From Bythopirellula goksoeyrii (GTDB lineage: Bacteria > Planctomycetota > Planctomycetia > Pirellulales > Lacipirellulaceae): 64,000 bases of DNA. Below the pieces are notes generated by a model. That model saw only the letters and a program-made list of their open reading frames with translations. It was not told the DNA's origin and did no database searches. Made by a program: the position numbers and the translations under genes. Location of the stretch: contig NZ_CP042913.1 in the NCBI RefSeq assembly GCF_008065115.1, positions 257,211 through 321,210 on the forward strand. Direction: 5' to 3'. Of this stretch, positions 54,948 through 64,000 are shown piece after piece; the stretch's first letter is position 1, and every line of letters begins with the position of its first letter.

Positions 54948-56372
54948 TCACACCCGTAATTCTTCTGTAGACGCCTCTTGCGGGTAGCGTGTGCGGATCG
55001 GTTCGACGACCTCGCTAAGGAATTCGTCGACCTGCTCGGCGCTCCGGCCTGTTAGGCCGGAAGGGTCGATAGCTGAACCAATATCGGCACCGGCAAACGC
55101 AGGATCGCTCTGAAGCCGAGCGACAAGGTCATTGGGGCGGGCGTGCTCTTTCACCTCAGTTGCAGCGGCTTGGCTGTGTTGTCGAATTCTCTCGTGTAAA
55201 TCCTGTCGGTCTCCTCCCGCAGCCACCGCAGCCATGAGGATGTTCTCGGTCGCCATGAAAGGGAGTTCTTCGCGGAGATTGCGGGCGATCACCTTAGGAT
55301 ACACCACCAAGCCACTGGCGACGTTCTGGTAGAGGATAAGCACTGCGTCAATTGCCAAAAAGGCCTGGGGGATTACCAGGCGGCGATTGGCACTGTCGTC
55401 CAGAGTACGTTCCATCCATTGCGTGGCGTGGGTTGCTGAGGTACTCGACTGCAAACTCATCGCAAATCGCGCCAGCCCGCAGATCCGTTCGCTTCGCATG
55501 GGATTGCGCTTGTAAGCCATCGCCGAGGAGCCGATCTGGCTTTTCTCAAATGGTTCTTCAAGTTCTTTGCGATGGGCTAGGATCCGTAGATCGGTGGCTG
55601 CCTTATGGGCCGAGGCCCCGATGCCGGCCAGAGAATCGACAATCTGGGCATCGACCTTACGCGGATAGGTCTGGCCAGTGACTGCGTAGGTCGCCGAGAA
55701 GCCCATCTTTTGCGCTACTAGCTGCTCCAATTGTCGAACCTTTTGATGGTCACCATCAAAGAGTTGCAAGAAACTGGCTTGGGTACCGGTGGTCCCTTTG
55801 GTGCTGCGAGCACAGAGGGCATCCAGCCGATGCTCTATTTCCTCCAAATCCAGAGCTAGGTCGTACGCCCACAAACAAGCACGACGGCCAACCGTGGTGG
55901 GCTGTGCGGGCTGCAAGTGGGTGAAACCTAATGTCGGCAGATCGCGGTATTCCAAAGCGAATTTTCCCAGTGCGTCGATCACGGCTGCCAATCTCTTTGC
56001 AACCAATTCCAGTGCCTCGCGGAAGATCATCAAGTCGGCATTGTCGGTAACAAAGCAACTGGTGGCACCCAAGTGGATGATGGGCCGTGCTGCCGGGCAG
56101 TGGTCGCCGTAGGCGTGGACATGAGCCATCACATCGTGGCGAAGCTGCCGCTCGTAGTTGGCAGCGGCAGCGAAGTCAATATTATCCACCTGGGAGCGCA
56201 ACTCTTCTATTTGGGTAGCCGTGACGGGAAGCCCCATCTCGGCCTCCGCTTCGGCCAGCGCGACCCAAAGGCGCCGCCAAGTGCTGTGCTTGTGTTGCGC
56301 ACCAAAAAGCCGGCTCATTGCCGTCGATGCGTAACGGGTGATCAGCGGGTTTTCGTAGGTTTCGTTGCTCAT
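54948..56372 (-). CDS. purB: adenylosuccinate lyase
   Basis: The 474-residue enzyme cleaves SAICAR and adenylosuccinate, releasing fumarate, in purine synthesis. '[20 protein letters not shown]', '[20 protein letters not shown]', '[20 protein letters not shown]', '[17 protein letters not shown]' and the flexible signature '[20 protein letters not shown]' are all present. ATG 56372 is the family start; the frame open from 56405 is not used. Normal length. Confidence 0.96.
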   Translation of the reverse strand: MSNETYENPLITRYASTAMSRLFGAQHKHSTWRRLWVALAEAEAEMGLPVTATQIEELRSQVDNIDFAAAANYERQLRHDVMAHVHAYGDHCPAARPIIHLGATSCFVTDNADLMIFREALELVAKRLAAVIDALGKFALEYRDLPTLGFTHLQPAQPTTVGRRACLWAYDLALDLEEIEHRLDALCARSTKGTTGTQASFLQLFDGDHQKVRQLEQLVAQKMGFSATYAVTGQTYPRKVDAQIVDSLAGIGASAHKAATDLRILAHRKELEEPFEKSQIGSSAMAYKRNPMRSERICGLARFAMSLQSSTSATHATQWMERTLDDSANRRLVIPQAFLAIDAVLILYQNVASGLVVYPKVIARNLREELPFMATENILMAAVAAGGDRQDLHERIRQHSQAAATEVKEHARPNDLVARLQSDPAFAGADIGSAIDPSGLTGRSAEQVDEFLSEVVEPIRTRYPQEASTEELRV

Positions 56373-56461
56373 GACCGTGATTGTAGCGGAGGGAGTGCTT
56401 GTCACAAAGCAGTCTCAACCTTAACAGTCGTGGGCGGAAGCCCATGGCTGTTAGGGATTTC

Positions 56462-57859
56462 TCACATGTTCGTCAGGTCGTCGTCGCCAGCGTTCCCCAG
56501 CAGAGCATCCAAGGCGCTAGAAACTGCGATATTGTGGCTCGCCGGCGCCCCTTTAGGCAGATACACCCTGCAAACCAACTGGCTCATCGGCAGGTGCTTG
56601 TATAACTCATCGTCAGTGAGTGGACGGATTTGCTTGGTTGCGGAGCGGAAGAGAAAATTCTGACCCGCGGCGGCCGTCTTGGGGTCGGGGCGGTCGATGT
56701 AGTTCGGGAGATCAATTTTCATCGGAATGTCGCGGAGTTCAGTCGGCAAAACTTCGCGGATCGCCTGCTCGGCCAAGGCCTCTCGGCCTTTGCGAAAGAG
56801 ATCGGTCGAGGTCGGGTCAAGTCGCGTACGTTCGTCCGCCAACTCCCAGTCGACTTGTCGTCTCAAGAGTTGTTCCCACCGCTCCCCTTGGGCTCGCTGG
56901 ATGGGATCGTCGCTCTGCGGCCAACGAGCCACGTCCACCAACAATGACCATTCTGTGAATCGTTGGTATTCGTCGAGATGCTCGAGGGGGTTGCCGGGGA
57001 ACAAGTATTGTTTACCGGCGAGAAAGAGGTCTTCCAAGGTTTTGTCGATGGCTCGTACCGTGCGGTGGAAATACATGGAGCGAAACAGTTCGCTCCGAGC
57101 TTGGCGGAACCGCACCAACGCGTTCATGCCGCGGGAGTGAATCGTGAGTCCTTGTTCGCTGAAAAACGTGTAGCGAATGAGCCGCTCTAAATCGAAAGAA
57201 CGGGTGCTATAGCCTGACATGTAGGCATCGCGGAGCACAAAGTCCATGTTGTCCACGGTATAGAGTCCGCAGAAAAGACTGCGCAACATGACCAGCCAAC
57301 GAGGTTTGTCGGTCGTGTCGTTCTCTACGGGGCGAGTAATCAACCAAGCAATCTGGTCAGGATCGATCTGCTCTCCCTTTTCCAGGCGACTATTGGGGCA
57401 GGTGCGAATAGCTGCAAGCACTGACCCTAGTTCATGACGGATGATGTGCGCACCAAGCTTCTCGTGCGTAAGCTTATAGTCCGATAGGAAATGGGCATCG
57501 AAAAAATGGCCGAATGGTCCGTGGCCTACGTCGTGCAATAGCGCACTCAGTCGACACAAACATTCCACGTAGCCAAGGCTGGGCGCCTCCGGGCAAACTT
57601 GCTTGAGGCTTTCATAGAGTGCCTCGACCATCCGGCTGGCCATGTGCATCGCCCCCACAACATGCTGGAAGCGAGTATGCTCGGCCGACGGATAGACCCA
57701 CCAAGCGGTCTGTAGTTGGTGGATTTGCCGCAGGCGTTGCAGCCAAGGATGATCGAGAATGGTGCGTTCGGAGGTTTCCCCTTCGTCGACGATCGAGACA
57801 AAGGGGATGTATCCGTGGATAGGGTCGTGAAGCAGGCTTTCGCGGGCAAGGTCAGGCAT
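56462..57859 (-). CDS. HD-domain phosphohydrolase (dNTPase/SAMHD1-like)
   Basis: The 465-residue protein has the HD fold of dGTPase/SAMHD1-type enzymes: 'DPIHGYIPF', His in 'AEHTRFQHVVGAMHMASRMV', His-Asp in 'SALLHDVGHGPFGHFFDAHF', and the later Asp in 'LFCGLYTVDNMDFVLRDAYM'. It may hydrolyse dNTPs, though unproven for this subgroup. ATG 57859 fits the family start; the frame opens to 57988. It is divergent from the antiporter gene. Confidence 0.86.
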   Translation of the reverse strand: MPDLARESLLHDPIHGYIPFVSIVDEGETSERTILDHPWLQRLRQIHQLQTAWWVYPSAEHTRFQHVVGAMHMASRMVEALYESLKQVCPEAPSLGYVECLCRLSALLHDVGHGPFGHFFDAHFLSDYKLTHEKLGAHIIRHELGSVLAAIRTCPNSRLEKGEQIDPDQIAWLITRPVENDTTDKPRWLVMLRSLFCGLYTVDNMDFVLRDAYMSGYSTRSFDLERLIRYTFFSEQGLTIHSRGMNALVRFRQARSELFRSMYFHRTVRAIDKTLEDLFLAGKQYLFPGNPLEHLDEYQRFTEWSLLVDVARWPQSDDPIQRAQGERWEQLLRRQVDWELADERTRLDPTSTDLFRKGREALAEQAIREVLPTELRDIPMKIDLPNYIDRPDPKTAAAGQNFLFRSATKQIRPLTDDELYKHLPMSQLVCRVYLPKGAPASHNIAVSSALDALLGNAGDDDLTNM

Positions 57860-58125
57860 GCGAGGTATTGTTGCGGGACAAGCCGGGTGGGGCAATGGGT
57901 CACGAGATACGTGAAAATGACCTACCAGGATCCATTCATCATCTCTCCAAACCTCATTACCCCCAAATCCCTTCTTTTTCACCATCACGCGACAGAATTC
58001 CCGAAGCTATAATTCGGAGTTACCCGAAAAAACCATGCGAAACCGACGAGGGCAATCTTGACCTCGATTGTGCGACTTGGCAAAACCAGTGGCTTAGCAA
58101 ATCCTTGAACCAGAACTTAGAGACG

Positions 58126-59442
58126 ATGAGTCTAACCACCGCCGAGACATTTCATATACTAGTCGCCTTGGCATTGCTTCTAATCTTTGCACATGGATTC
58201 GGCTTTTTCTTTGCGTACTTTCGACAGCCGCGAGTTGTCGGCGAGATCTTTGGCGGACTCCTGCTAGGCCCAACCTTCTTAGGCCATTTTTTTCCTGAAA
58301 TCCAGCAGATGGCCTTTCCAAGTACCGACCAGGTTACCTACCCCGTACTTGGAGCGATTTATCAGCTTGGCTTGTTGTTGCTGATGTTCTGTTCGGGAAT
58401 CGAGGTCCGCTCAAAATTCGAACCGGGAGAGCGCCGCACTGCATTGGCGATTACTGCAACGGGGACACTTCTTCCATTTGGGCTCGGCCTATTGTTTCTG
58501 AAACTCTACGGTTGGACTGACTGGGAAATGCTGGATATGCATCGCTTCTATGGAGAGGCGGAAAATGACACGGCGTTTCTCCTGGTGTTTGCTATCGCTG
58601 TTGCCGTGACGAGCATTCCGGTGATATCCCGAATCATGTTCGATCTGAAGATTCTCGAAACCTCGTTCGCGAGAATCGTGCTTGGTGCGGCAGTGATCGA
58701 AGACATTCTGCTCTACGTTGTCCTAGCGATTGCCATCGGAATGGTCGGGCAACAAGAAGGAGATGTTAGCGGACTGCTAGGCTTACTTCAAATCGCCCCT
58801 GATTCTGGCTATGCAAAGCTATATCACGTGTTGGTGCCCTTAGCGTTCATAGCTTTCTCGTTGTTGTTCGGCCCTCGGTTGTATCAGTTTCTTTCGAGAT
58901 TCCGCTACAATCTGCTGATGAAGAGCAGTCCCGTCGCATTTCTGCTGGTGTTTATGCTCATCATGACGGGCCTTTGTATCTTGCTGGGTATTACGCCGAT
59001 TTTCGGAGCCTTTGTCGCCGGTATGGTCGTCGGTGCAAATGACGACTCTCGCATTGGTCCTTCCCCTGATACAATCAAGAATTTCTCTTTTGCTTTTTTC
59101 GTGCCCGTCTATTTTGCTATCGTCGGATTGAAGCTTGATCTGGTTCATGCCTTTGAACCGGTGTTTTTCTTGATCTTCCTCGTCTTTGCTTGCGGGGCGA
59201 AGTCGCTGAGCGTATATGCTGGGGCACGCGGGGCAGGTGAAACCAAACAAGGAGCGTGGAACCTAGCCGTCGCTATGAATGCTCGGGGAGGTCCTGGAAT
59301 CGTGCTTGCATCTGTGGCCTACGATGCGGCAATTGTCGGGGAAAGCTTCTACGTGATCCTCGTGATGCTCGCGATCGTTACCTCGCTTATGGCCGGATCA
59401 TGGCTGGGCAAGGAAGTTCGCTCGGGCGAACCATTGCGGTAA
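58126..59442 (+). CDS. CPA2-family cation:proton antiporter
   Basis: The 438-residue protein has about 11-13 transmembrane segments. Family motifs include 'FRQPRVVGEIFGGLLLGPTF', 'LGLLLLMFCSGIEVR', 'ENDTAFLLVFAIAVAVTSIP' and 'MNARGGPGIVLASVAYDAAI'. It exchanges a monovalent cation for protons across the inner membrane. No TrkA-N/RCK regulatory domain follows the transmembrane part, as in short Na+/H+ antiporters. ATG 58126 is the natural start; the frame open from 57868 adds a non-homologous 86 residues. Confidence 0.9.
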   Translation: MSLTTAETFHILVALALLLIFAHGFGFFFAYFRQPRVVGEIFGGLLLGPTFLGHFFPEIQQMAFPSTDQVTYPVLGAIYQLGLLLLMFCSGIEVRSKFEPGERRTALAITATGTLLPFGLGLLFLKLYGWTDWEMLDMHRFYGEAENDTAFLLVFAIAVAVTSIPVISRIMFDLKILETSFARIVLGAAVIEDILLYVVLAIAIGMVGQQEGDVSGLLGLLQIAPDSGYAKLYHVLVPLAFIAFSLLFGPRLYQFLSRFRYNLLMKSSPVAFLLVFMLIMTGLCILLGITPIFGAFVAGMVVGANDDSRIGPSPDTIKNFSFAFFVPVYFAIVGLKLDLVHAFEPVFFLIFLVFACGAKSLSVYAGARGAGETKQGAWNLAVAMNARGGPGIVLASVAYDAAIVGESFYVILVMLAIVTSLMAGSWLGKEVRSGEPLR

Positions 59443-59461
59443 CCTTGTAAGTCCCCAAAAC

Positions 59462-59692
59462 TCATTCTTCTCGGGTGAGTTCCAAGGACTGCATTGCCAA
59501 CACAACCACTGCTGCAACCAGACAAACGAGCCAAATAACACGAGCCCCAGTGCTGATGTGGCCCAACACTTTCGCTGTCACATCGTCACCCATCGCGGCG
59601 AACAATCCGGCTACCCACCCCAGTACTGCCAAGAGTATCGGTAGCCCCAGAACGAGTACCAGGAGTGTTTTCAGGGAGTTGCGTAGGTTCAT
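59462..59692 (-). CDS. small membrane protein, unknown
   Basis: The 76-residue protein has two transmembrane segments ('LLVLVLGLPILLAVLGWVAG' and 'ARVIWLVCLVAAVVVLAM') with a short loop. It resembles small predicted membrane proteins without assigned function. It is convergent with the antiporter gene, 19 bases away. Confidence 0.6.
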   Translation of the reverse strand: MNLRNSLKTLLVLVLGLPILLAVLGWVAGLFAAMGDDVTAKVLGHISTGARVIWLVCLVAAVVVLAMQSLELTREE

Positions 59693-59923
59693 CGTATCGC
59701 TCTAGTGATTCGGCCAAGGTGTCGCAAGCTGCTCAATCGTTACAGTTTGTCTAGGGTTTGCATTTTCTTGTCTGACCCTGCGACCTGTCAATGCAGGGAA
59801 AGAGCGGAAAATCTCGTCTCTGGGGTAACTTTCACAACCGACGACCGAAATTGACGGATTACTATCGCGGGCCAAAATGAATTGTAGAAGTTAATCGTGG
59901 GGTAGCCGGCCTGGCTGCATTTT

Positions 59924-59942
59924 TGCAGGCTGGAAGCCTGCA
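59924..59942. repeat. TGCAGGCT hairpin
   Basis: TGCAGGCT (59924-59931), loop GGA, AGCCTGCA (59935-59942): a perfect 8-bp stem directly upstream of the 59969 gene, preceded by TTTT. Such TGCAGGCTGGAAGCCTGCA elements recur in planctomycete genomes; that it is a repeat here is inference. Confidence 0.45.
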
Positions 59943-59968
59943 CCGCGGAATTAGAACCGAGCACTGTC

Positions 59969-62371
59969 ATGTCACTAAATCATCGACGCGAGATTCGTAG
60001 TACTACCTTCCTTGTACTATGCTGCGCTGCCGCTTTGGTTGTCTTTGATATTTCGTCGGTCAGTGCCCAAAAGATCCAGATGAAAGATGGCCGGATATTT
60101 CAAGGTCGGGTGCTTCCTGTGACTGGTGTCTCGGATCCCCCGCTGGCAGACGCAGGTCCAGATGAGGAAGCCGTCTCAACGCCAATTCTACTGATCGACG
60201 ACGAACTCCGCCGCGTCTATGTTCCCAAGTCCCAGGTTGCTTCGATCTTGGATCAAGCGGCTGAGAATCTAATTAAGGTTCCCATCTGGCAGAAAGTGGC
60301 CAAGACGGGGAGCACGCTGGGGAGTGTAGGGCCCAGTCTCGGAGTCACTCCCTTTGATGAGTACGGCCGCCGCATCTATGAAATGCAGACCCGCGATGGT
60401 CCACTCTCGATCGTGCAAGGCATCTCTGAGCTCACACCTCGCTACGCCAAAGTCGAAGGGCTGTTAGGCCCCCAGCGATCCATCGTGTGGGACATGCGGC
60501 TGGCGACCAGTTCCATTCCTCGTGAAACCATTGCCGCGATATTGGATAAGGCCGTTTCGCATGAAGATCCCAACGATTGGCTGCAAGTTGTTCGGTTCTA
60601 CTTGCAAGCCGAGCGTTATCGTGAGGCCTTGGCAGAACTTGAATCGATCATCGCTGCTTTTCCGGAAAAAGAGGATCTGCAATCGGAAGTGCAACAGCTT
60701 CGCAAAATCGGTTCCCGGCGTATCCTGCGGGAGATCCATCTCCGACGTGCTGCGGGGCAACATGAACTCGTGGGAAGGCTGCTGGCCAATTTCCCCACCG
60801 AAGACGTAGCTGGCGAAACGCTGCAGCAGGTACGTGAAGCATCCACGGAATATGAAAGCGACAAGGCTCGAATCGCCACGATATCTCAACATCTGCGCGA
60901 GCTTGTTGCCGAACTGCCCAACAGTGAGACTCGAGCCCTCGTGAAACCTGTGATCAACGAAATCCTCGACAAGATCAATATGAACAATGTTGAGAAACTC
61001 GATCCATTCCTGAAGCTGGCCGACGATGCAACTTTGACATCGGAAAACAAACTCGCCCTGGCCATATCCGGGTGGATGATGGGGCCCAAGGATGCCATCG
61101 AGAAGCTCACTGTGGCAACGAATATGGTCACGGTCCGGGGAGTGGCAAGTAGCTATCTTGTGGAGCCCCTTGCTCACAAACGCACGGCATTGATCGATTC
61201 GATTCGCACTCTCGAAGGAGTGACTGTGGCTCGCGTAGCGAGCGTGCTTGCACAACTTGCTCCTCCGCTAGCGATCCCCAAGGAGGCAATCCTAGGCTAT
61301 GGCTCATACGAGCTGACTGCGCCAGGACAAAGCGAGAACGGGGACTTTCGCTATCTAGTCCAAGTTCCCCCGGAATATGATCCTTCGCGGCGATATCCGA
61401 CATTGATCGTACTCAATGGTGCATTCAACTCGCCTCTCCAGGAACTAGAATTCTGGACCGGCACACCCCCGCTGGATGAGCAAAATCAGCCCACGGGCCC
61501 CCGTTCTGGGCAGGCGATGCGCCACGGCTATATCACCATCTCCATCGAATGGCTGAAGCCTCAACAGTACGTGTACGAATACTCGCTCCGCGAGCATGAA
61601 GCGATCCTGACGGTTCTCCGTGATGCATGCCGACAACTTAGCATCGATACCGACCGTGTGTTTCTTACGGGTCATGGGATTGGCGGAGACGCTGCCTGGG
61701 ATATGGCGTTGGCCCATCCTGACCTATGGGCTGGAGCGGTTCCTTTTGTCGCACAGTTTAGTAGGGTCGAGAAATACGTCCCACATTATTGGGAAAATGC
61801 TCAGTATGTGCCCCTCTATTTTGTCGCAGGTGAACTCGATGGCTCCACGATGTCAGACAACGCCCAAAACTATGACCTGTATCTTGGAAATAATCCGGGG
61901 AAACCAGTATTTGATACCACGGTAGTCGAATTTCACGGCAGAGGATACGAGCCATTTCATGATGAGATTCTCGAAATCTTTGATTGGATGAGTCGGAAGC
62001 AACGAAACTGGCCCCCACAGGAATTCGAGTGCAATACGATGCGGGAATGGGACAACTTTTTCTGGTGGATAGAAGGCCGTGGCTTTCCCAGTAGCGTCAC
62101 ACCTGGCAATTGGCCTGCTCGCAATGCTCGACCGACACTTGTCGAAGGGCGCATTCGCAATGGCAACCGTCTATCCGCACGTACGGCATGCGCCGAGACT
62201 ACCATCTGGCTTCGCCCCGACATCGTCGATTTTGACAAGCCAATCCGCGTAGAGCTCAACGGCAATCGCGTGAAGGGGGACGATCAGCCAAGCCTAGAAG
62301 TGTTACTCGAAGATGCTCGCACTCGCGCCGACCGCCAGCGTCCTTTCTGGGCAAAGTTGCAAGCCCCATGA
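59969..62371 (+). CDS. exported alpha/beta-hydrolase-like protein, nucleophile Ser replaced by Gly
   Basis: The 800-residue product begins with a signal peptide ('LVLCCAAALVVFDISSVSAQ'), then a beta-rich part and a helical, TPR-like part (about 190-420, 'VVRFYLQAERYREALAELES'), and a C-terminal esterase-type domain (about 455-690, 'FRYLVQVPPEYDPSRRYPTL', 'DTDRVFLTGHGIGGDAAWDM'). The nucleophile elbow reads G-H-G-I-G-G with Gly570 where the Ser belongs, so it may be catalytically dead or use another residue. The 110 residues at the end have no clear family. The start ATG lacks a strong ribosome-binding site. Confidence 0.8.
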   Translation: MSLNHRREIRSTTFLVLCCAAALVVFDISSVSAQKIQMKDGRIFQGRVLPVTGVSDPPLADAGPDEEAVSTPILLIDDELRRVYVPKSQVASILDQAAENLIKVPIWQKVAKTGSTLGSVGPSLGVTPFDEYGRRIYEMQTRDGPLSIVQGISELTPRYAKVEGLLGPQRSIVWDMRLATSSIPRETIAAILDKAVSHEDPNDWLQVVRFYLQAERYREALAELESIIAAFPEKEDLQSEVQQLRKIGSRRILREIHLRRAAGQHELVGRLLANFPTEDVAGETLQQVREASTEYESDKARIATISQHLRELVAELPNSETRALVKPVINEILDKINMNNVEKLDPFLKLADDATLTSENKLALAISGWMMGPKDAIEKLTVATNMVTVRGVASSYLVEPLAHKRTALIDSIRTLEGVTVARVASVLAQLAPPLAIPKEAILGYGSYELTAPGQSENGDFRYLVQVPPEYDPSRRYPTLIVLNGAFNSPLQELEFWTGTPPLDEQNQPTGPRSGQAMRHGYITISIEWLKPQQYVYEYSLREHEAILTVLRDACRQLSIDTDRVFLTGHGIGGDAAWDMALAHPDLWAGAVPFVAQFSRVEKYVPHYWENAQYVPLYFVAGELDGSTMSDNAQNYDLYLGNNPGKPVFDTTVVEFHGRGYEPFHDEILEIFDWMSRKQRNWPPQEFECNTMREWDNFFWWIEGRGFPSSVTPGNWPARNARPTLVEGRIRNGNRLSARTACAETTIWLRPDIVDFDKPIRVELNGNRVKGDDQPSLEVLLEDARTRADRQRPFWAKLQAP

Positions 62372-62376
62372 TGAGC

Positions 62377-62525
62377 TACTCGTTCCCAGGCTCCTGCCTG
62401 GGAACGCACTGCCTGCGAGGCTCTGCCTCCTACTGGCTTTCTTCACGAGTTGAGTGAAGGGACTACGCAAAGACAGGCAGAGCCTGGAATGCATTGCGTT
62501 ACTAGGCAGAGCCTAGTAACGAGTA
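62377..62525. mobile_element. MITE-like 149-bp imperfect palindrome
   Basis: Ends TACTCGTT (62377-62384) and AACGAGTA (62518-62525) are inverted; the interior 'AACGCACTGCC...GAGGCTCTGCC' reappears inverted as GGCAGAGCCTGGAATGCATT. It contains two perfect 11-bp hairpins, 62381-62406 (CGTTCCCAGGC, loop TCCT) and 62497-62521 (CGTTACTAGGC, loop AGA). It fills the gap between convergent genes. No coding capacity. Confidence 0.6.
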
Positions 62526-64000
62526 TTACCGCACTGAGCTAGCGTCACTTGAGAGTTGTGATCCCGATGCTCTGGCTTGTGGGGCAACCTTGGTCAACGT
62601 GGCACCTACTACAAACCAACCATCTTCGTCCGTGCGCACCAGGGTCCCTGCTGGGCCAAAGTAGCGGCGTACCATGTCGAATTCTGGTAGTTGATGGCCG
62701 TCAATTTTTTGCTCCCGCAGAATTCCTTCATCTTCGACTTCCTCGGGGGTCAGTAGGCGGTTCAAGAGCCTACCAAACAAAGTCTCAGCCTCCGGCATTT
62801 TCCCCTGTCGCAGTAATTCGTAGGTTGGTCGGTAGGCTTCGTCTGTGCGGACGAAAAATTTGGCCGAAACGGGGCCAGGCAGGAGTTGAGTCATCACGCT
62901 CTCCACCTCACGGAAATCGCCAGCACCACTCAGATCCATCGCTTCTTCTTTCTGAGAAAGGACCTTTCGCAAGAAATCCGCGTGAGATGCTATGAACATA
63001 TGCCCATCGGTCACACATACTGCCGAGGAGGTGAGCGCCGCTGCTCCAAAAGCATCGTCTTGGACCGCCCCTTCTGTAGGCTCTAGTAAATCAAGGTCAT
63101 TTAGGTCGAGGTCCATCCCTGAAAGATCGGCTTCCGCTTCTTGAATTTCCCAAATCGTCTTGCCCTCAAAATTCGTACTCGTGGCGTTGGGATCACTCTT
63201 CATGAACTTTTCGACCGTTTTTGCAATCGCCTTCTCATTTGCCAACTCAACTACAATCATGAATCGCTCACATTGTGGAGTGATTGGCAATTCATAATCC
63301 GTAACCAGCACAATTCGGTCGCCGAGATGAGCGACAAAGTCTTTTTGAACATCCACTTGTGGACCATAAGGGTCCCGCTCTAGTCCTTCTAACACTCCGG
63401 CAAAGGCTTCTTCATAACCAGCGATTGCATCGAACAGTGTGCCAAAGAATTGGAAAGCGTTATCCAAATCCATGCTAAAGGTGCGATAACTGGCTAGTTT
63501 GCGAGGAAGCCAATCGTGAGTCTCCAGTGAGTCTTGATTGGGAAACTTCATCATCCGCATAGCCAACTTATATTTATCAGGCTCTCCAGGTATTGCCGGG
63601 GCGTAAACTGCTGTGCGATGTAAGAGTTCAAATGAACTCCCCACCGACAGATTAACGAAACCACCCAAGGATTGCACGGCGTCGAATCCCTGCTCTTGCA
63701 ATATCTTGACGTAATCTTTGCCAGCTTGCTTTGAATCGGCAGACTCCAAAGAACGAATAGCGCGGGAATAGCCAAAGGGGTCGGCAAACCACTGTACGTC
63801 GGGCACTAGGTCACTAGCCTCTTTCTCGCATCGTTCGAGTGTCTGTTGATATGCCACAACTTCTGAGAGACCAGCCGATTCGTCTTTGAAACGGGCGAGC
63901 ATTGCGTTGGCTTCGCTGGCACTATCAGTTGCACAAAAAATGTCTTCCTGGACGAAGTAAACCGTTTGTCGGGCGATATCGTTCTCATTCTGGGGAGGAA
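62526..64000 (-). CDS. large hypothetical protein, 5' end beyond the window
   Basis: The frame is open from the right edge of the window (translating to residues such as 'DIARQTVYFVQEDIFCATD' before the first in-window Met at 63902), so only the C-terminal part, about 490 residues, is seen. It contains 'EDPYGPQV'-like and 'IVLVTDYELPITPQCERFMI' stretches and an acidic middle ('LDLNDLDLLEPTEGAV'), without transmembrane segments. I do not recognise the family; it resembles exported planctomycete DUF3352-like proteins only loosely. It is convergent with the 59969 gene, from which the palindromic element separates it. Confidence 0.7.
   Translation of the reverse strand, partial: PPQNENDIARQTVYFVQEDIFCATDSASEANAMLARFKDESAGLSEVVAYQQTLERCEKEASDLVPDVQWFADPFGYSRAIRSLESADSKQAGKDYVKILQEQGFDAVQSLGGFVNLSVGSSFELLHRTAVYAPAIPGEPDKYKLAMRMMKFPNQDSLETHDWLPRKLASYRTFSMDLDNAFQFFGTLFDAIAGYEEAFAGVLEGLERDPYGPQVDVQKDFVAHLGDRIVLVTDYELPITPQCERFMIVVELANEKAIAKTVEKFMKSDPNATSTNFEGKTIWEIQEAEADLSGMDLDLNDLDLLEPTEGAVQDDAFGAAALTSSAVCVTDGHMFIASHADFLRKVLSQKEEAMDLSGAGDFREVESVMTQLLPGPVSAKFFVRTDEAYRPTYELLRQGKMPEAETLFGRLLNRLLTPEEVEDEGILREQKIDGHQLPEFDMVRRYFGPAGTLVRTDEDGWFVVGATLTKVAPQARASGSQLSSDASSVR

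Overview
The window looks like chromosome of a planctomycete, most likely of the order Pirellulales (inference from gene content, not from a marker gene). The clues are a secreted protein with haem motif CxxCH of the PVC-superphylum type, an outer-membrane protein of the planctomycete BBP7 type, a Lys-rich histone-like tail protein, Uma2-type nuclease, a MpaA-like M14 peptidase, many secreted proteins of unknown role, and moderate GC with short mixed-strand operons. No rRNA, tRNA, CRISPR array, phage or integrated plasmid was seen.

Layout. 1-919 is gene-free. 920-7,200 holds a lipoprotein esterase convergent with csrA, a UVR-motif protein, a hemerythrin-like protein, arfB and a TIM-barrel isomerase. 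7,628-10,102 is a NarL-type response regulator followed by an AAA+ ATPase with a TerB-like front and a zinc ribbon. 10,112-19,344 is metabolic and regulatory: a metallopeptidase, fabI, a GAF-sigma54 activator, DUF2071 and DUF6790 proteins, a SelW-like protein, ppnP, a FetB-like permease, a cyclopropane-fatty-acid synthase and a DUF2237 protein. 19,392-23,352 is a tight three-gene operon for secreted enzymes. 23,364-30,383 has uma2, purF, trmB, fabZ, an overlooked 32-residue basic protein, a TraB-like protein and a BBP7 barrel ended by a clear terminator.

31,127-40,047 is the most unusual block: a single 1165-residue protein joining a fatty-acyl-AMP ligase, an acyl carrier domain and an alpha-oxoamine synthase (in principle a self-contained sphingoid-base-like synthase), then three small helical proteins, two of which share an S-W-x-D-x4-K-F-x-E signature resembling WXG100 proteins, then a 1316-residue membrane-anchored FtsK/SpoIIIE ATPase with one intact Walker site. 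It resembles the core of a type VII secretion system but lacks the other parts.

40,155-50,468 holds a Tat-exported beta-propeller, eno, two small membrane proteins, a Gly/Tyr-rich secreted protein, a lipoprotein, surE and guaA (divergent promoters visible), a REP-associated transposase (RAYT) sitting between two copies of its REP hairpin, ettA and the Lys-rich protein. 50,517-53,323 is a minus-strand run proC - two unknowns - EfpL-like factor - thioredoxin lipoprotein. 53,931-64,000 has flgM, a Fur-family regulator, purB, an HD phosphohydrolase, a CPA2 antiporter, a large secreted hydrolase-like protein whose catalytic serine is replaced by glycine, a MITE-like 150-bp palindrome, and a gene that runs off the right end.

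Purine synthesis (purF, purB, guaA), fatty-acid synthesis (fabI, fabZ) and motility control (csrA, flgM) are each represented by scattered single genes rather than clusters. All calls are from reading the sequence; no database search was possible.
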